Positions 12,718-24,965 of a stretch of DNA of 64,000 bases are shown piece by piece. Made by a program: the position numbers and the translations under genes. The stretch's first letter is position 1, and every line of letters begins with the position of its first letter. The stretch is from Onchocerca volvulus (Eukaryota; Nematoda; Chromadorea; Rhabditida; Onchocercidae): the NCBI GenBank assembly GCA_000499405.2, contig HG738138.1:13641208-13705207 (forward strand), written 5' to 3'. Under the pieces are notes generated by a model. The model was given only the letters and a program-made list of their open reading frames with translations. It was not told where the DNA came from and did not search any database.

Positions 12718-15700
12718 ATGGAAAACATTAAAGTGTCTTCAATGGATGAAGCAAATTATGATGGATTTGATTGGCTTCTCGAAAATGCTCCTTATGTTGA
12801 GGTTGATCCGGAAAAAATAAAAATAATCGAAACTCCAGCGGAATTTTACGAAAAATTATTGGTTCGTGTTTGATTTAATTGAAAGCTTTCAAATTCCGTT
12901 TTAAATTTAAATCCCATTTGTGCCTACAGGAAAATTTGAACTTACAAATCAAGTCTAACATCGAATTGGAGATGAAAACGAAACTTTTTATAATGATTTA
13001 TTCACCATTTATATAATGTGTTTCCAGTGTTTAATTCGGGTTGCTAAAGAAAGAATTGTGATCTCGACTCTATACTTGGGCAGTGGCAGTTATGAAGAGG
13101 CTTTGGTATAAATCATTATATTCTTTTCCATAATTCTCTTAAATTTCAATAAAGAATAATGATTGTTCAAAAGAATAAGCTTCATCATCTTATTTGATTG
13201 AATCGTTTGTTCATCCCAAAGCATTTAGTATTTTCTTTTTGTTCTGTTTTGTTTTGTTTTTTCGTTTTTTCTTGTTTTTTTAACCGTTGTTGGGCAGAGC
13301 ATGTAGAAATGGGTTTTTTATGAATAACTGTTCCGACAGTCGTAGAAGATTTCGTGAAGATTTACCAATGTGATTATGAGATGACGGTAATGGATGATAA
13401 ATGTAGGAGAATAATCATTAAATGTTCGGATTCAAAAAACTTCTTTTTCTGAAGTTTGTAGGTGAACGAATTGAAAAGAGCATTGGAAATGAATTCAAAT
13501 TTAAAAATGAATATCCTTTTGGATTGTCTGAGATGTACACGCGGTGGAATAGAAAACAGTTCAGTGTTATTATTAAAAAGGTAGGGATGCATTTTGATAT
13601 TCGCACTTAGGAGAAGAAAGACAGACTAGTTACAATCTAAAGGATTAAAGAGTTTTTTAATACCTTCCATTATTAATTAAAGTATTTGCAGTGCGAAGCA
13701 GTATTTCAGAATATTACATAACTAATCATTTCTTCTTTTGATATCCTTACTCCTAGAAATTTTTTTCTAATATCAGTGAGATTTCCGGATGATTAAGCAG
13801 AGAATATTTTTCTGTCTAACAATACCTACAAAACTGTTTGATTTTATTCATCACCTTGTTGTTCAGTGGTTTACATTAATTCAGCCTTTTCTTTAACGAA
13901 ATTTTAAAAGACTGTTGCCGCGTGCGTCAATGTATTTATTCCATACGCCATCCTTACGCGGTCTGAAGAAAATGGTATTGCCTGAAAAAGTGAATGAAGT
14001 GATCGGCTTGCAACATATGAAACTTTTACTGTTCGACAATCATATTATCCTTACCGGGTAAATTTCCTCATGTACAGTCAAAAGTGCTTTGCTCTAGAGT
14101 CTGAATTCGATCAAGAAAATTCAGTTCAGAAAGAGAATAGCATGCTTTCAACAGTTGAAGAAATTATTATTTATCAACATGGAAATTCAATTTGTCATAA
14201 TGGTAACTAGGTTTTAACATCTCCATTTCTGTCATGTTTAATTGCTATGAAAACGGGATAATAGTTGGTTTAAATTTGTGTTGAGTAGGAAACTCATAAA
14301 CATACTACAAGAAAATAGGTGAAATTTGCTGAAAATTATGGAAGTGATATTTGAAAGCTTTTAATAGTTCTCTAATTTTTTGAAATTCATTTTATGTTGT
14401 TCTATACTGCTATTGGCAGTTTTCGATCACTTATATCAAACGATAAACGGGGAAGAAAATATTATTGCCTTGAAGTTTAAAACTGAAATGATGTGTTGAT
14501 TTTCAGGGCTAATCTTTCGAGCATTTATTTTACGAATCGGGTGGATAGATATATACTTATCGAAAATTGTCCACAGCTTGCAGATTTTGTTGATTCGTTG
14601 GTTGAATCTGTTGGATCATGCTCATTCATGTTGAATATGCGAGGAACTATTAGTCTGGCGAAAAGATGCGATATTCATCCTTTTAAAGGTTTCCTTTTGA
14701 TTAATTATAACAATTATTAGTACCAATCATATCGAAATGAAAGTAATTTATTCAGTAATTTACTAGCAATTTATTTATATGGATATTAAGCATTACTGCT
14801 TTTTATTTTTTTTTTTTTTTTAGTACAGGCTTATCAGAATTGTTCTCTCAAGAAAATTGAAGTAATCACTAAAATTTGACTATGTCTTTTTTCACCAAGT
14901 GTAATATAATAGTTCAAAGTGTTTTTTTTTTTTTTTTTTAACTGGATAGACAATGAAAAAAAAATAAAATCCTGTTTTTAATCTTGTCAGTCTGTTCAGG
15001 TTATAGGATGGTTTCCTTTTGAAAATTCGTATTGTCAATAATTAATTATTACTTCATCATTTTTTCTAACATCGGCCACATTCTTATTTGATCTCAAATC
15101 CTCTCCATTACAAATTTTAGGAAGTCTTGAGGCATATAAGAATATGCTGTATAGCCGAGTTATTTCAACGTTGAATGCATTCAGCAAAGAATCTGGTTCA
15201 AGAAGCAGTTTTGTTGCTGGTACACGAATATATCCGTTGTTACAAATGGGTATTGTATCGATCAATCAGGAATTCGAATTTTTGAAAAATTTGCTTACCA
15301 TGAAGGTTCTTCATTTATATTTTGAGAGCTGTAATGTGAAAATTGGGTCTCATTATTCCCAGTTTTTTTGTTAAGTCCTTGAAATATATAGTTTGTTTGC
15401 TATAAGATTTTGATTCTAGTGCTCAGTAATTCTGCAGTTTTTCAGAATCACGAATTATCGTTAACATTGTCATCGGGCTATTTTAATTTCACGGACTGTT
15501 ATACTGATCTAGTAGCAAATCAGAACTCTTTGGAAATGGATATTGTTTTTGGTTCACCTCAAGTTAGGATTTATTTAACTAACTTTATTAGTATTTTCAT
15601 CGTTCCATTATTTTCTATATATTTCTTTTTTTTTTTTTTTTTTTTTTAATTTAGGCAAATGGATTCTATCAAGCATCCGGTTTGTTTGGTTTTATACCGC

Positions 15701-16575
15701 TGATGTACGTTTATATATCACATCTTTTCTATAAAATAATTGGACGGAATATTCGACTGTTTGAATATAATAAACCAGGATGGTCCTATCATGCAAAAGG
15801 CCTATGGATTGATTCCAAGCAGTCGTCCCTTTCGGCTACTATGATCGGCTCTTCCAACTTTGGTGTGTTTTCGGTTTTCAGAAATTCATCCGTTTTAGGA
15901 GAAATTTCGACCGAACTGTTTCCGAATGTTTTAAGCTGTGAAAAATGGTTTCTTGACATTACGTTATAGTAGAATAGATTTTTTAAGAACTGGTTTAATA
16001 ATATTTAAAAGGGGATATTTTGGATAGAATACTTTAACTTTGCTTGTAGGGTATTTTAGATAGAATACTTTGACTTTTTTTTTTTTTACAAGTCGTTAAA
16101 AAACTGTGAACTCTAGTTTTGGCAGCTTCCAGAAAATCTCTTTTTCGCGAAATATTTAGAGATGTCATGCAAGTATATTGCATATGATGAATATTTCCGT
16201 ATAAATTTTGCAGGATATCGCTCTGTACATCGAGATCTCGAAGCACAATTCTTTATAATTACCGATAATGAGAAACTGAAAGTAAGCCTGCAAGAGGTGG
16301 GTTTTATTTATGGTATTGATTTGATAAGTGATAAAAGCAGGTTTTATGTTATTTATCAGATAAATTGGAAATTTCAATAGATTTATCTCAGATGCAAGAT
16401 AAGCAGCAATTCTGTAGTTCATTTTCCTTTCCATGTAATTTAATAAAATTTTAAGGAACGTTTACGAATACTGAACTGTGCAACAAAAGTGGATGCTACA
16501 GTCTTCTTACGACGTGACCATTTTGTTCCACTATGGATTCGTTTCATTTCCCGGTTTATCCGGAATTATTTCTGA
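12718..16575 (+). CDS. pgs-1: CDP-diacylglycerol--glycerol-3-phosphate 3-phosphatidyltransferase (PGS1)
   Basis: Ten exons, 12718-12861, 13028-13105, 13462-13580, 13911-14057, 14507-14688, 15121-15305, 15446-15562, 15655-15862, 16214-16296 and 16456-16575, join in phase to about 460 residues. This phospholipase D-superfamily enzyme makes phosphatidylglycerophosphate, the committed step to phosphatidylglycerol and cardiolipin at the mitochondrial inner membrane. Both HKD motifs are intact: HMKLLLFD (H149, K151, D156) and HAKGLWID (H370, K372, D377). Other signatures are ISTLYLGSG, GANLSSIYFTNRVDRY, LSSGYFNF and GYRSVHRDLEAQ. The protein is shorter than the roughly 550 residues of human PGS1, mainly at the N-terminus, and the chosen start (MENIKVSS, after TTTTTTAG) has no obvious mitochondrial presequence. 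A further 5' exon is therefore possible. The 14688-15121 intron is supported because it restores HPFKGSLEAY. Confidence 0.95.
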
Positions 16576-17438
16576 TGTCATTCAGCAACTGGCATCTGAC
16601 TTTTTTCAGCTTGTGTTTCATCTTCTACCGGTTAAGGCAGTTGTTAATCAGTGTTAAAGATTGATTGTTGTTACTTTCATTATCTCTTAATTTATTAAAT
16701 GTAACTTTTAATAGTTCTCTTTTGTTTACCAAAGTGTTTGTTATAAGTGTTCAAATGATGAATGTTTTGCCATATAATGGTCTGTATTATCATAATGATG
16801 AAATAATATGACGTGTTATTTTAGAAGAAAATTTTTGTTGTCAATCATCAACCTATTTTGTCTATATTCTTATTGATTAGATTATAACCAGTAGTCAAAG
16901 AAAACGAGACAGAAAAAGAAAAAAAAAAAAAAAGAGAAAGGCTAATACAAACGCAGGCTTGCAAGAAAAACATGGCATGTCCTATATATAAACCCATGCA
17001 CATAATTCATATAAAGGTTAGCCCATAAATGTTTGATATATCCGATCATTCCATCATATATGCAAATCTTTATTTTTAAATCTTTTAATTGGTGATGTGC
17101 TTTTCGTTTTGCAATTTAATCTTTTTGTATTTTCGCTAACTTTTATATATGTGCTAGTTGTACATTAATTTCAACAATACTGATAAAGCTATGAAAGAAA
17201 TTAAGATGAGCAGTATTTGATTGGGATGTCTGAATTCCATTCATGTTGTAGAAAAATCTGAGAGATCTTGGTGACATAATACTTACGCGTGCAGAGAAGA
17301 AAAGGAAAATATATATATGTGAAAACACTGAACATTATGGTTAGATCGATTTACTTGAAATCATAATACTAGCTTAGTTGCGTAAGTTTACTGAAAGTAT
17401 AGTTGTAGTTTAAATTGTAATTTTTATTCGCTACAGAT
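16576..17438. other. spacer between pgs-1 and the TMEM186-like gene
   Basis: No gene seen. It contains a purine-rich run near 16900-16945 and short TATATA tracts. A CGCTACAG lies two bases before the downstream ATG and could accept a spliced leader. Confidence 0.5.
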
Positions 17439-19279
17439 ATGGTACTGCTACAAGGCTTGGTGTTCGGTCGTGTTTTGATGGAAGCGATGGCACGCAATGG
17501 AGCAGCTCCAGCAGCAACTAATGTGCATCTTTTTCATCGAAACCGAACTCAACGTAGAGGTATGATGCACCACGGATTCAAACATACGACAAACCCCTAT
17601 GAAAGTAGTGAACTACTGCAAAGATTAGAGAGATGTTCAGCTCGTCATTTGTCATCGAGAACGACGGCTTTGTCATCATCGAAGTCGTTGAAAGAGCTTC
17701 TCAAGGATGAAGTTTGGTGAGTAAGCCTTAATTCTTTTTCTCTGATGTTTATCGAAGATTTCGTGCGAGTTTAATTTTTCTTCAGTCATTTTAGCCTTCG
17801 TTTAGAGCAATGTTTGCATCTTAAATTCGTGAAAAGTATGAGATCAAAATGATAGTTTGAAATTTAAAAATTCAATGCTTTTTGATTATGTAATCTTTTA
17901 TTCCTAATGATTTTCTTATGCTTATCTCTCATAAAAGCATAATGTCGTCGTTTAAGTCTAGAATACCATTGTTTGAGAAAAATGCTCTTTTTTTTTAAAT
18001 CATTTGTAAAGGAATTATCATTCTTTGGACTGCTTTTTGGAAAATTTTGACTGCTTGAAATTTTTTTGCACTCCTCTAATTAACTCTAACAATGTTTATT
18101 TTGCTAATTGACTTCATTGTCATTGTTTTTTTTTTCTTTTTTTTTCATATAGGAAAAAACTGGTATGAAATACAATACGAAAACTAGCATGAAAAAATTT
18201 TCTGATTCTTGATTGGCACTGAAGATAGGTTGCAAGAACAAGATTCCTCAGAAATCCTTCTAATTTAAGGATTCCAGTTTATCGTTTTCGTGGGATCCAT
18301 TATTCTGCTGTGGCTGCAAAAATGAAGTTGGCATTAACAGTCTCAAGCATAGCTTTGATTCCATATAAATGCTGGCAGTATCTTGATGATGCAGTATCGA
18401 TCAACCATCTTGCATCCATTTCGGCCTTCGCCTCCTTCACAACTTTAGCATTCATCTTCTTTTGCAGGTAGTTTTGCTAGTATATCTAAACTAAACTAAA
18501 CGGGCAAATCTTGTTTGCTACTGTGAAGAAAAGTTTGCTAAGAAAAACTCATAGCTAGAAAACACTCACCTTAATTGAATAACCAAATAGTTCTGCGAAA
18601 TATATATATATATATGCGTGACAGTGTATATTTATCTGTCATTTCTCCAAAACTATTCCAGCTTCATTAGTCTTGTAACTTTTACAGTAATAAGGATTTT
18701 CAGATTTTTCTCTGGCCTAATAGGTGTGATTTCGATGAACGAAACGAATGAATACATACGGATCGGATATTTATCATTTTGGGGAAGTAGACTAAATAAA
18801 TATATGAAACTAGAAGATGTGATACCGCTTAATGAATCAAGCACCGGCATCAATAGTAAAATTGTGCGATTTCGACAATATTCATCGTATGTACATTTCG
18901 TATCGAAGCTAAGATTACACAGTGTGTTAAATATTCCATTTGAATCTGGAAGATTAAGAATTTCAACATTTCGAAATCCATTATCAAAGTTATTTACTTC
19001 GTTGATGTCACGATTTTACTGGTTTCGAATTTCAAAAGAAGTTGGTAAACCGAGGGACTCATTTCCTACATGATTTTGAGCAACTCAAATTTCTCGCCGA
19101 AATGTCTCCTAATTTTATTTTGATTGAGTTAACTTGTTAAAAGCTTCATCTTTATTTCTTGCAGGAATGAAGTGCTGAATCTATCATTGTTTAATGCAGA
19201 ATTGTTGGACCAGGAACGAGCCACTATCCTATTTGGTGATACCAGTATCTTTTCTTCCTCTGTCAAAAAAGTGGAATGA
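17439..19279 (+). CDS. TMEM186-like mitochondrial membrane protein
   Basis: Four exons, 17439-17716, 18270-18467, 18704-18886 and 19165-19279, give about 257 residues. TMEM186 is a mitochondrial inner-membrane protein linked in vertebrates to complex I assembly. Family matches begin at IPVYRFRGIHYSAVAAKMKL, go through two membrane segments (KLALTVSSIALIP and a long LASISAFASFTTLAFIF stretch), then GYLSFWGSR and DVIPLNES, and end at LDQERATILFG. The N-terminal exon is rich in R, A and S with few acids (FGRVLMEAMARNG, HLFHRNRTQRRGM), as expected of a mitochondrial presequence. The donor chosen at 18886 (TCATC|GTATGT) restores the family C-terminus. If this intron is read through, the frame stays open to 19073, giving a different tail. 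Confidence 0.85.
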
Positions 19280-20380
19280 AATGGTTTGAAAATTTGATCA
19301 TATATAATCAGTAAGCTATTTAAAATGGTCGCTTTTCTGATAAATTGATTAAAAAATTTGACATTATTAATAAGTTTGAGGACAATAAGATAGGAATCTT
19401 AATGCAGAAGATTTCTCTATTCGTATTTATTACAACAACATACACACTTCTAGAAATATTTCCATGAGCCGCATACTAGTATTTCTTTCGGTAGACTAAT
19501 TTGATGACCTATTGATTTTAGATAATCCTTTTTATTAGACTATATACTAATCAAGATTTATGTAGACATTCGAAGTATTTCCCATTATGGATATCCTTAT
19601 GTTTTTTCTGTACAGTTTTGTCTTTTATAAATAATTCTCCCAGTGTTCGAACTCAAAAAAAAAAAAAAAAATAACCGCTTATATCACATTGCAACAGTAT
19701 CTCAAAGCTCTTTTAACTGTTGATCCTTTTATCTTGAGGATTTGAACTTTTCTCAAGATTTCACTAGCAGTAAGAAAGCTACAAGGCAGTTCCAGTATAT
19801 TAATAATGGCAGCGAGTTTGTGCAACTTTCGGTTCTTTTATTCCGGTAAGATTTCGAGACACAGGCAGTAAGTTTATACTCAAAAAAAAAGTAAGATCAA
19901 GGTGTGGTTTGTTTCCTGGATCATTACTTTTGCTACTTCTGTTTTTTCATAAAGAGAAATGGAACTAAAAGCAGGAGTTCATAAGGATTCACATTAGAAG
20001 TACTCGTTAATCACCACATCCTATTAATATAGCCAGTTGGAAAATTGTTTCTCTGTAAAGGGATATCGCGGTGTGATCATCTGATTGGCATGTTGTGAGG
20101 ATTTATTGTACAGTCAGTTTGCACCAAGTTATCTGAAATTACAGATCATTATAGCTTATGAGATCTTATCACTATTTAAGGTTTTCACTATATTCAACAA
20201 TTCTGAATGTCGAGATTATTTATTCCACCAAAAGAAATATGAATCATCTTAATACCAATATGAAATATATCTAATGATCATCTTTAAATCCTTAAAGGTT
20301 ACTCATTGAATGAAAGCCAAATATTTCTCTTTCCTGAAAAAAAAAAGACTATTTCTTTCTGTTGGATATTTTAAAAAATA
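19280..20380. other. convergent 3' spacer, nothing seen
   Basis: The 3' ends of the TMEM186-like gene (+) and the pax-1-like gene (-) face each other here. The sequence is AT-rich with an A-run near 19656-19673. No open frame, RNA gene or repeat could be supported. Confidence 0.55.
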
Positions 20381-22190
20381 TCATTTACTAAAAGTTTGAT
20401 GAATTGCTTGAGAATATCTATCATTATGCAGCCAGTTGCATCCATTTGTTGATAATACTCTTTCTGATGATAGTTTTGAGTATGGCAAGAAATAATGCGG
20501 TGCAATATCCACTGCTAAAGCTTTTGATGCTAAAAGTATTTGCTAATTATATAATTTCATTCCTCCCTTCATGTACTTAATATTGCATTATTCAATATAA
20601 CAAATTGTAATTGTTATGCTGTAATATTTTCGAATTTACCAAAGAAGAGAGAAGAGTTAAAATCGGCAGTTGGGAAATCGGTATTTAACAGAAATATTAG
20701 CACTGCTTTAACTTTAACTTGATGTCATCGATAATTAAGGGTAAATCATATATTTGCTTTAATTATTTGAAATATAGTTTTCAGGATGAACAATTATTAT
20801 CATTATACAGCTCATAATCATAACGAACAAGCTGTAGAATTGAAAAGATGGAAGCTTGATGATGAATGATTGACTGACTATTTAAAAGTTTTCTAGCCGA
20901 AGATCTGGTTTTGTTTTTTTATGTTAGGGAAAATTAGGAAATAAAGTAGTGTAGTTCCTTGGATTTTTTGTGATGATAATAAAGAAATGATTTACTTACA
21001 ATTTGGTAGGCAGAAAGGATCATCCGTTGTAATGAGATGTTTATTTCTGAGGATCCTAGAAATGGAACTCACTGATGGCAAATTATGTTTATGGCAAATT
21101 TTGTCGTGTAATAGTTGTTCTCTAATTTCCCAGGCAAAAATTCGCGGATTGCGAAGTTTCAGAAGATGTATATATTCAACCACCTGAAGTATATATAATT
21201 GTGGCGATTGAAAGATATCAGGAATTGTTTTTCTTCTGTTTTTAAAAAAGGAACAAAAATTTGAAGCAAAGTAATACTGAATCACTTAGAATTCTTTTTA
21301 GAAAGCTAATCTTTGATTAAATTTGTCGATTCCGTCATTTATAATTCTCCATTTTAAGAATGAATTTAAAAAAAAAAAGATTTAACGTACTACAGGAGTT
21401 GTAACACGTGGTTTGCTACCACCTACGGTACCCGGCATTATAGTACCATATTCTGCATAACGTGATAAAATCTTGCTGATACAACCGTGTGAAATTTTTA
21501 ATCGTCGTGAAATATCACATGGTCGAAATCCTCCCTTTGTCAATTCAATAATTTTGTAACGTAACGGAAGTGGAAGTGGACGTCCATTTATGAATGCTCC
21601 ACCAAGTTGATTCACCTCAATGCTGGATGCTCCTAAAAAAATTGCTTCATCCTTCGAAACTCTGTTTTTAATATTTCAAATATATATAATAGGGAAATGT
21701 TTTACCAAACTTAATCAATAGACAAATTCCGGTATTTGATTTATAAAAAGTGCAGCAATGCAAATCATTCATTATCAAAAATTAAAAAAGATCTAATTAA
21801 TCCATCTTTTGCTGTATTTCAGATAATCGATGATTGATTATGATAATAATCTGCTATTAGTTGTTGTAATTGTTAAGTACAATGTAAATAATGACTGATT
21901 ACAGTGTTACAGTAATGATCAAATCTTATGCTAATTTTAACAAATTCAGATTGTTCACAACATTTTTTTCTACATTACTAAATCTATAAATATTAAGCTT
22001 TTCAAAAGAATGGCTAAAAAATACAAAAATAAGATAGTTCATTTTATTTTTTCTTCTTTGTTCAGACTTTATGAAGTTTTAATTTCAAGATGAAATTTCG
22101 ACTCTTACCTGATGTCTTTGAAGTAACGGATGGAATTTCTTTTGAGAATAATTCATATTCTTTTTCATCGGTACCATAATTTGACATCAT
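20381..22190 (-). CDS. pax-1: Pax-1/9-type paired-domain transcription factor
   Basis: Four minus-strand exons, 22190-22109, 21632-21391, 21183-21000 and 20529-20381, join in phase to about 218 residues. The paired domain (about residues 32-157) is complete: [50 protein letters not shown] and [13 protein letters not shown]. The VTTP plus SISRILRNK combination points to the Pax-1/9 group rather than Pax-2/5/8 (VATP, SINRIIR) or Pax-6. No homeodomain follows, which also fits Pax-1/9. I see no octapeptide in the short tail. The last exon is supported by a consensus donor (GTAAGT at 20999) and phase; without it the frame stops four bases later. The start ATG lies eight bases after TTTCAG, so it may be trans-spliced, though an earlier exon cannot be excluded. 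The role is DNA-binding developmental regulation in the nucleus. Confidence 0.9.
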
Positions 22191-24276
22191 TTGTCGACCT
22201 GAAATGAAGCATTTCTCCATAAATTAGGTTGTTTCTGTGTTCCCACCCATCGGTAGCATATTATCTTTTGTGTTCAGTTGAAAGCAGCTTAGAGCTTTTT
22301 TTATCCTTGGGCAAATAAAGTGGTTGAATGACTGGCTCTGTTTGTATATGACAATTTGCTAGCCCCATTGATCTTACTGTGCTTAGCAAATAACTGTTTT
22401 CCTTCTTTCATAAAGCGAAACGAAACAAAAGTGATAACACTGTGATAATTTTTCAGAAACAAAGCAGCAAAATAATCTAAAATCCTTTCACTATTACTTA
22501 TCATACACATCTTTTATATTAAACCAAAAACTATTACAAAATGATAAAATTTGGAACTGACGAACACAAAATGCAAAAGTTAAACTAATTCTATTGTTGA
22601 ACAAACCAAAAGAAAGATAGCAATCCCTTTTTGTTCCAAATATTCAAATTTAAAAATTCGAAAAGAAGTTTTTAATAATCAAATTATTCAATGTGCTATG
22701 ACGTAGCAGATATTTCAATATTTTAAATGTCACTTCTAAAGTTTTTTTTTCTTTTGTCCTTAGTATTTTCATCACTTCTCAATGTATTATCTTATACTAA
22801 GAGTAGAAACAATATAAGAAAAATTTTTTCCCGCATAAATCCGGTAAACAGTCATAATGAGATTAGATAACAGATTTGTTAACTGATCAATTTTGAATAA
22901 TTTAAAAATTTTTTAAAATTTAATCTTTTTTTTTTTTGGTCTTTAAAAGATCATTAAATAATTATCATCGATATAAACAAATATGACTGCTATATTTTTC
23001 ATTTTTTCATTGTGAATAAAACTTTTAAAGGACAAAATTTTAACAATCGCCTATTATAACAATAAGTCATTGCTTTGAAGTTGATGACAAAGTGGTAGGA
23101 TTAAGCCAACGGGTCACCGGTAAAGAAGGATGAGAAGGCTGACCAGCAACCAACCTTTGAACGATTATTATTCACCCATAGCAATGATTCCTACAAAAGT
23201 AAAGCGCAAAGAAATATTTAAAAAGCGGAAAAGTGAGTTTGAGGTACAATTATATTCTTTTTCTTTGTATTTTTATTTTTGAGTTTATTATTTCAATTTC
23301 GAATTATCATTCGTCCTTTTCCTCACACCACTTTATTTTGTTTTCATTTATATTTTTTATTCATTTTATATCTGAATTTTTTGATCCCTCTGTTTTGAAT
23401 TTGATATTTCACATCTTGCAATCAGAATTTACATTGTGGTCTTTCCAAAGTTTTTTAAGTGCTACAAAATACTTTTTAAAAAATATTTATAATACCCAAA
23501 CAGGATAAGTACAGGAAACTTAATGAAATTAAAATAATGAATGAAACTATGGTGAAAATTAAATTAAAATTGAGGGAATTGTTTGTTGTTTTTATTTGAA
23601 TTATTTACAAAGAAAACGAAAGAAGCAGAAATTGGATATGTGAAAGTAAGCGATTTTCTAAGAATTCGAGGAGTTTTTTCTTTCCTTCTGCTTTCCCAAA
23701 AAATTTTATAATACAATTTCATATTAGATTGTGTGACCAATTCGACATAGAATTATTAAACTCAAAATTATTTAAGACAAAGTAGAGAAGAATTTTTTTT
23801 TAGATAGACAAAGAAATCCGAATTAAATATGGTCAAGTTTTGAAAAATTCAGTAAATTAAATGAAATACTAATGAAGTATTTTAAAAGTAATTCTATCTA
23901 TTATTTACCTTTTCCCGTATGCTACCGCTTTTTCCTTTTTTGGATGTTGTGTAATTAAATGTATATTTACATAATGAATAATAGTAATAGGAAAGATTAA
24001 AGTTGCATGCTGTTAGATTCAATTACAGAAGCATTCCGATTCAAACTTCAAATGCAATATCTTTTTGTTAATCGGTTTTCATCATTTCTGATTTGAGAAA
24101 AAATAAGAAAACCATTTAACGAAATAGCCATAATTCAACTTTATTCTAAAGTGTGCAGCATAATAAAAATATGATAATAGAAACAATTCTGCAAAAATCC
24201 GCTTATTTGTGTATTTTTGAAATATCTATTATTACGACAAATTCTGGTCGATTATCCAAATAAATAAAAATGTATA
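22191..24276. other. AT-rich region upstream of pax-1-like gene
   Basis: About 2 kb with no supported gene. It probably holds regulatory DNA for the paired-domain gene, whose transcription starts from this side. Open frames at 22301-22510 (-) and 23233-23508 (+) are F/S/I-rich and motif-free. The right boundary is the tentative Helitron 5' end. Confidence 0.5.
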
Positions 24277-24281
24277 TCACC

Positions 24282-24833
24282 GTTGCTGTTATTTGGCACG
24301 TAACTTTGCAATCTCTTCACCGATTGCTTTCAAATTTTGGTACAATGTTGCATTGAAATTGGGTTGTGTTTTTATCTGTGCATATGTACTTTTTTTCTTA
24401 CCTCTCACACCTGTGACAGGTAAAAGTAAGTAAAATCATATATCATATATCTATATCTTCTATATCGTTGCTGTTATTTGGCACATAACTTCCTCACCTA
24501 TTGCTTTCAAATTTCGATACAACTTTGCATCCGAATAAACGCTTTTTTTATTTAGATGAATCTACTTTTCCTTCATCCGTCATACCTGTGACAAGTAAAG
24601 AGAGTGGGCACCGATTGATCCGAGATTTTCATGCAACGTTGCATTCGAAATTTATTTTCATTTGAATAAGAGCGTAACCGATTTCAAAATTTTGCACATA
24701 TAAGACCCATTCTAAGCTCTTTGTTTATTTCTTGGTTTGTGAAGTAGGTGAGCGGACTGAATTTGTTGACCGCATCTAGGCTGTTACGTGCAACGTAACT
24801 TCGCAAACTCTTCATCGATTGCTTTCAAATTTC
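24282..24833 (+). repeat. diverged direct repeats in Helitron 5' flank
   Basis: Three related copies lie at 24282-24338, 24467-24515 and 24780-24833. All carry a GTAACTT or ATAACTT core followed by ATTGCTTTCAAATTT. The first two also share GTTGCTGTTATTTGGCAC upstream and an ACCTGTGACARGTAAA downstream, giving a period of about 185 bases. The middle copy lacks about nine bases. The third copy is shorter and follows an unrelated insert. Confidence 0.75.
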
Positions 24834-24965
24834 TACACAACTTGTCTTTGAGTAGATGCGTGTTTCTATTTATATATATCTGCTTTTTTTTTTTTCTTTA
24901 ACCTGTTACACGAGTTAACTTTGAGAACAGTTGGGTGCAATCCATCTGCTTAGTTAATCCAAATA

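Noticed and set aside
14824..14861. Apparent extra exon of pgs-1 with a poly-T acceptor and GTAATC donor
   Set aside because: Including it forces a stop in the next exon. Splicing 14688 directly to 15121 gives the family sequence HPFKGSLEAY in frame.
18618..18703. Coding extension upstream of TMEM186 exon 3
   Set aside because: It is intronic: TTTTCAG at 18697-18703 is a good acceptor and matches the AG left by exon 2, and the family sequence begins after it.
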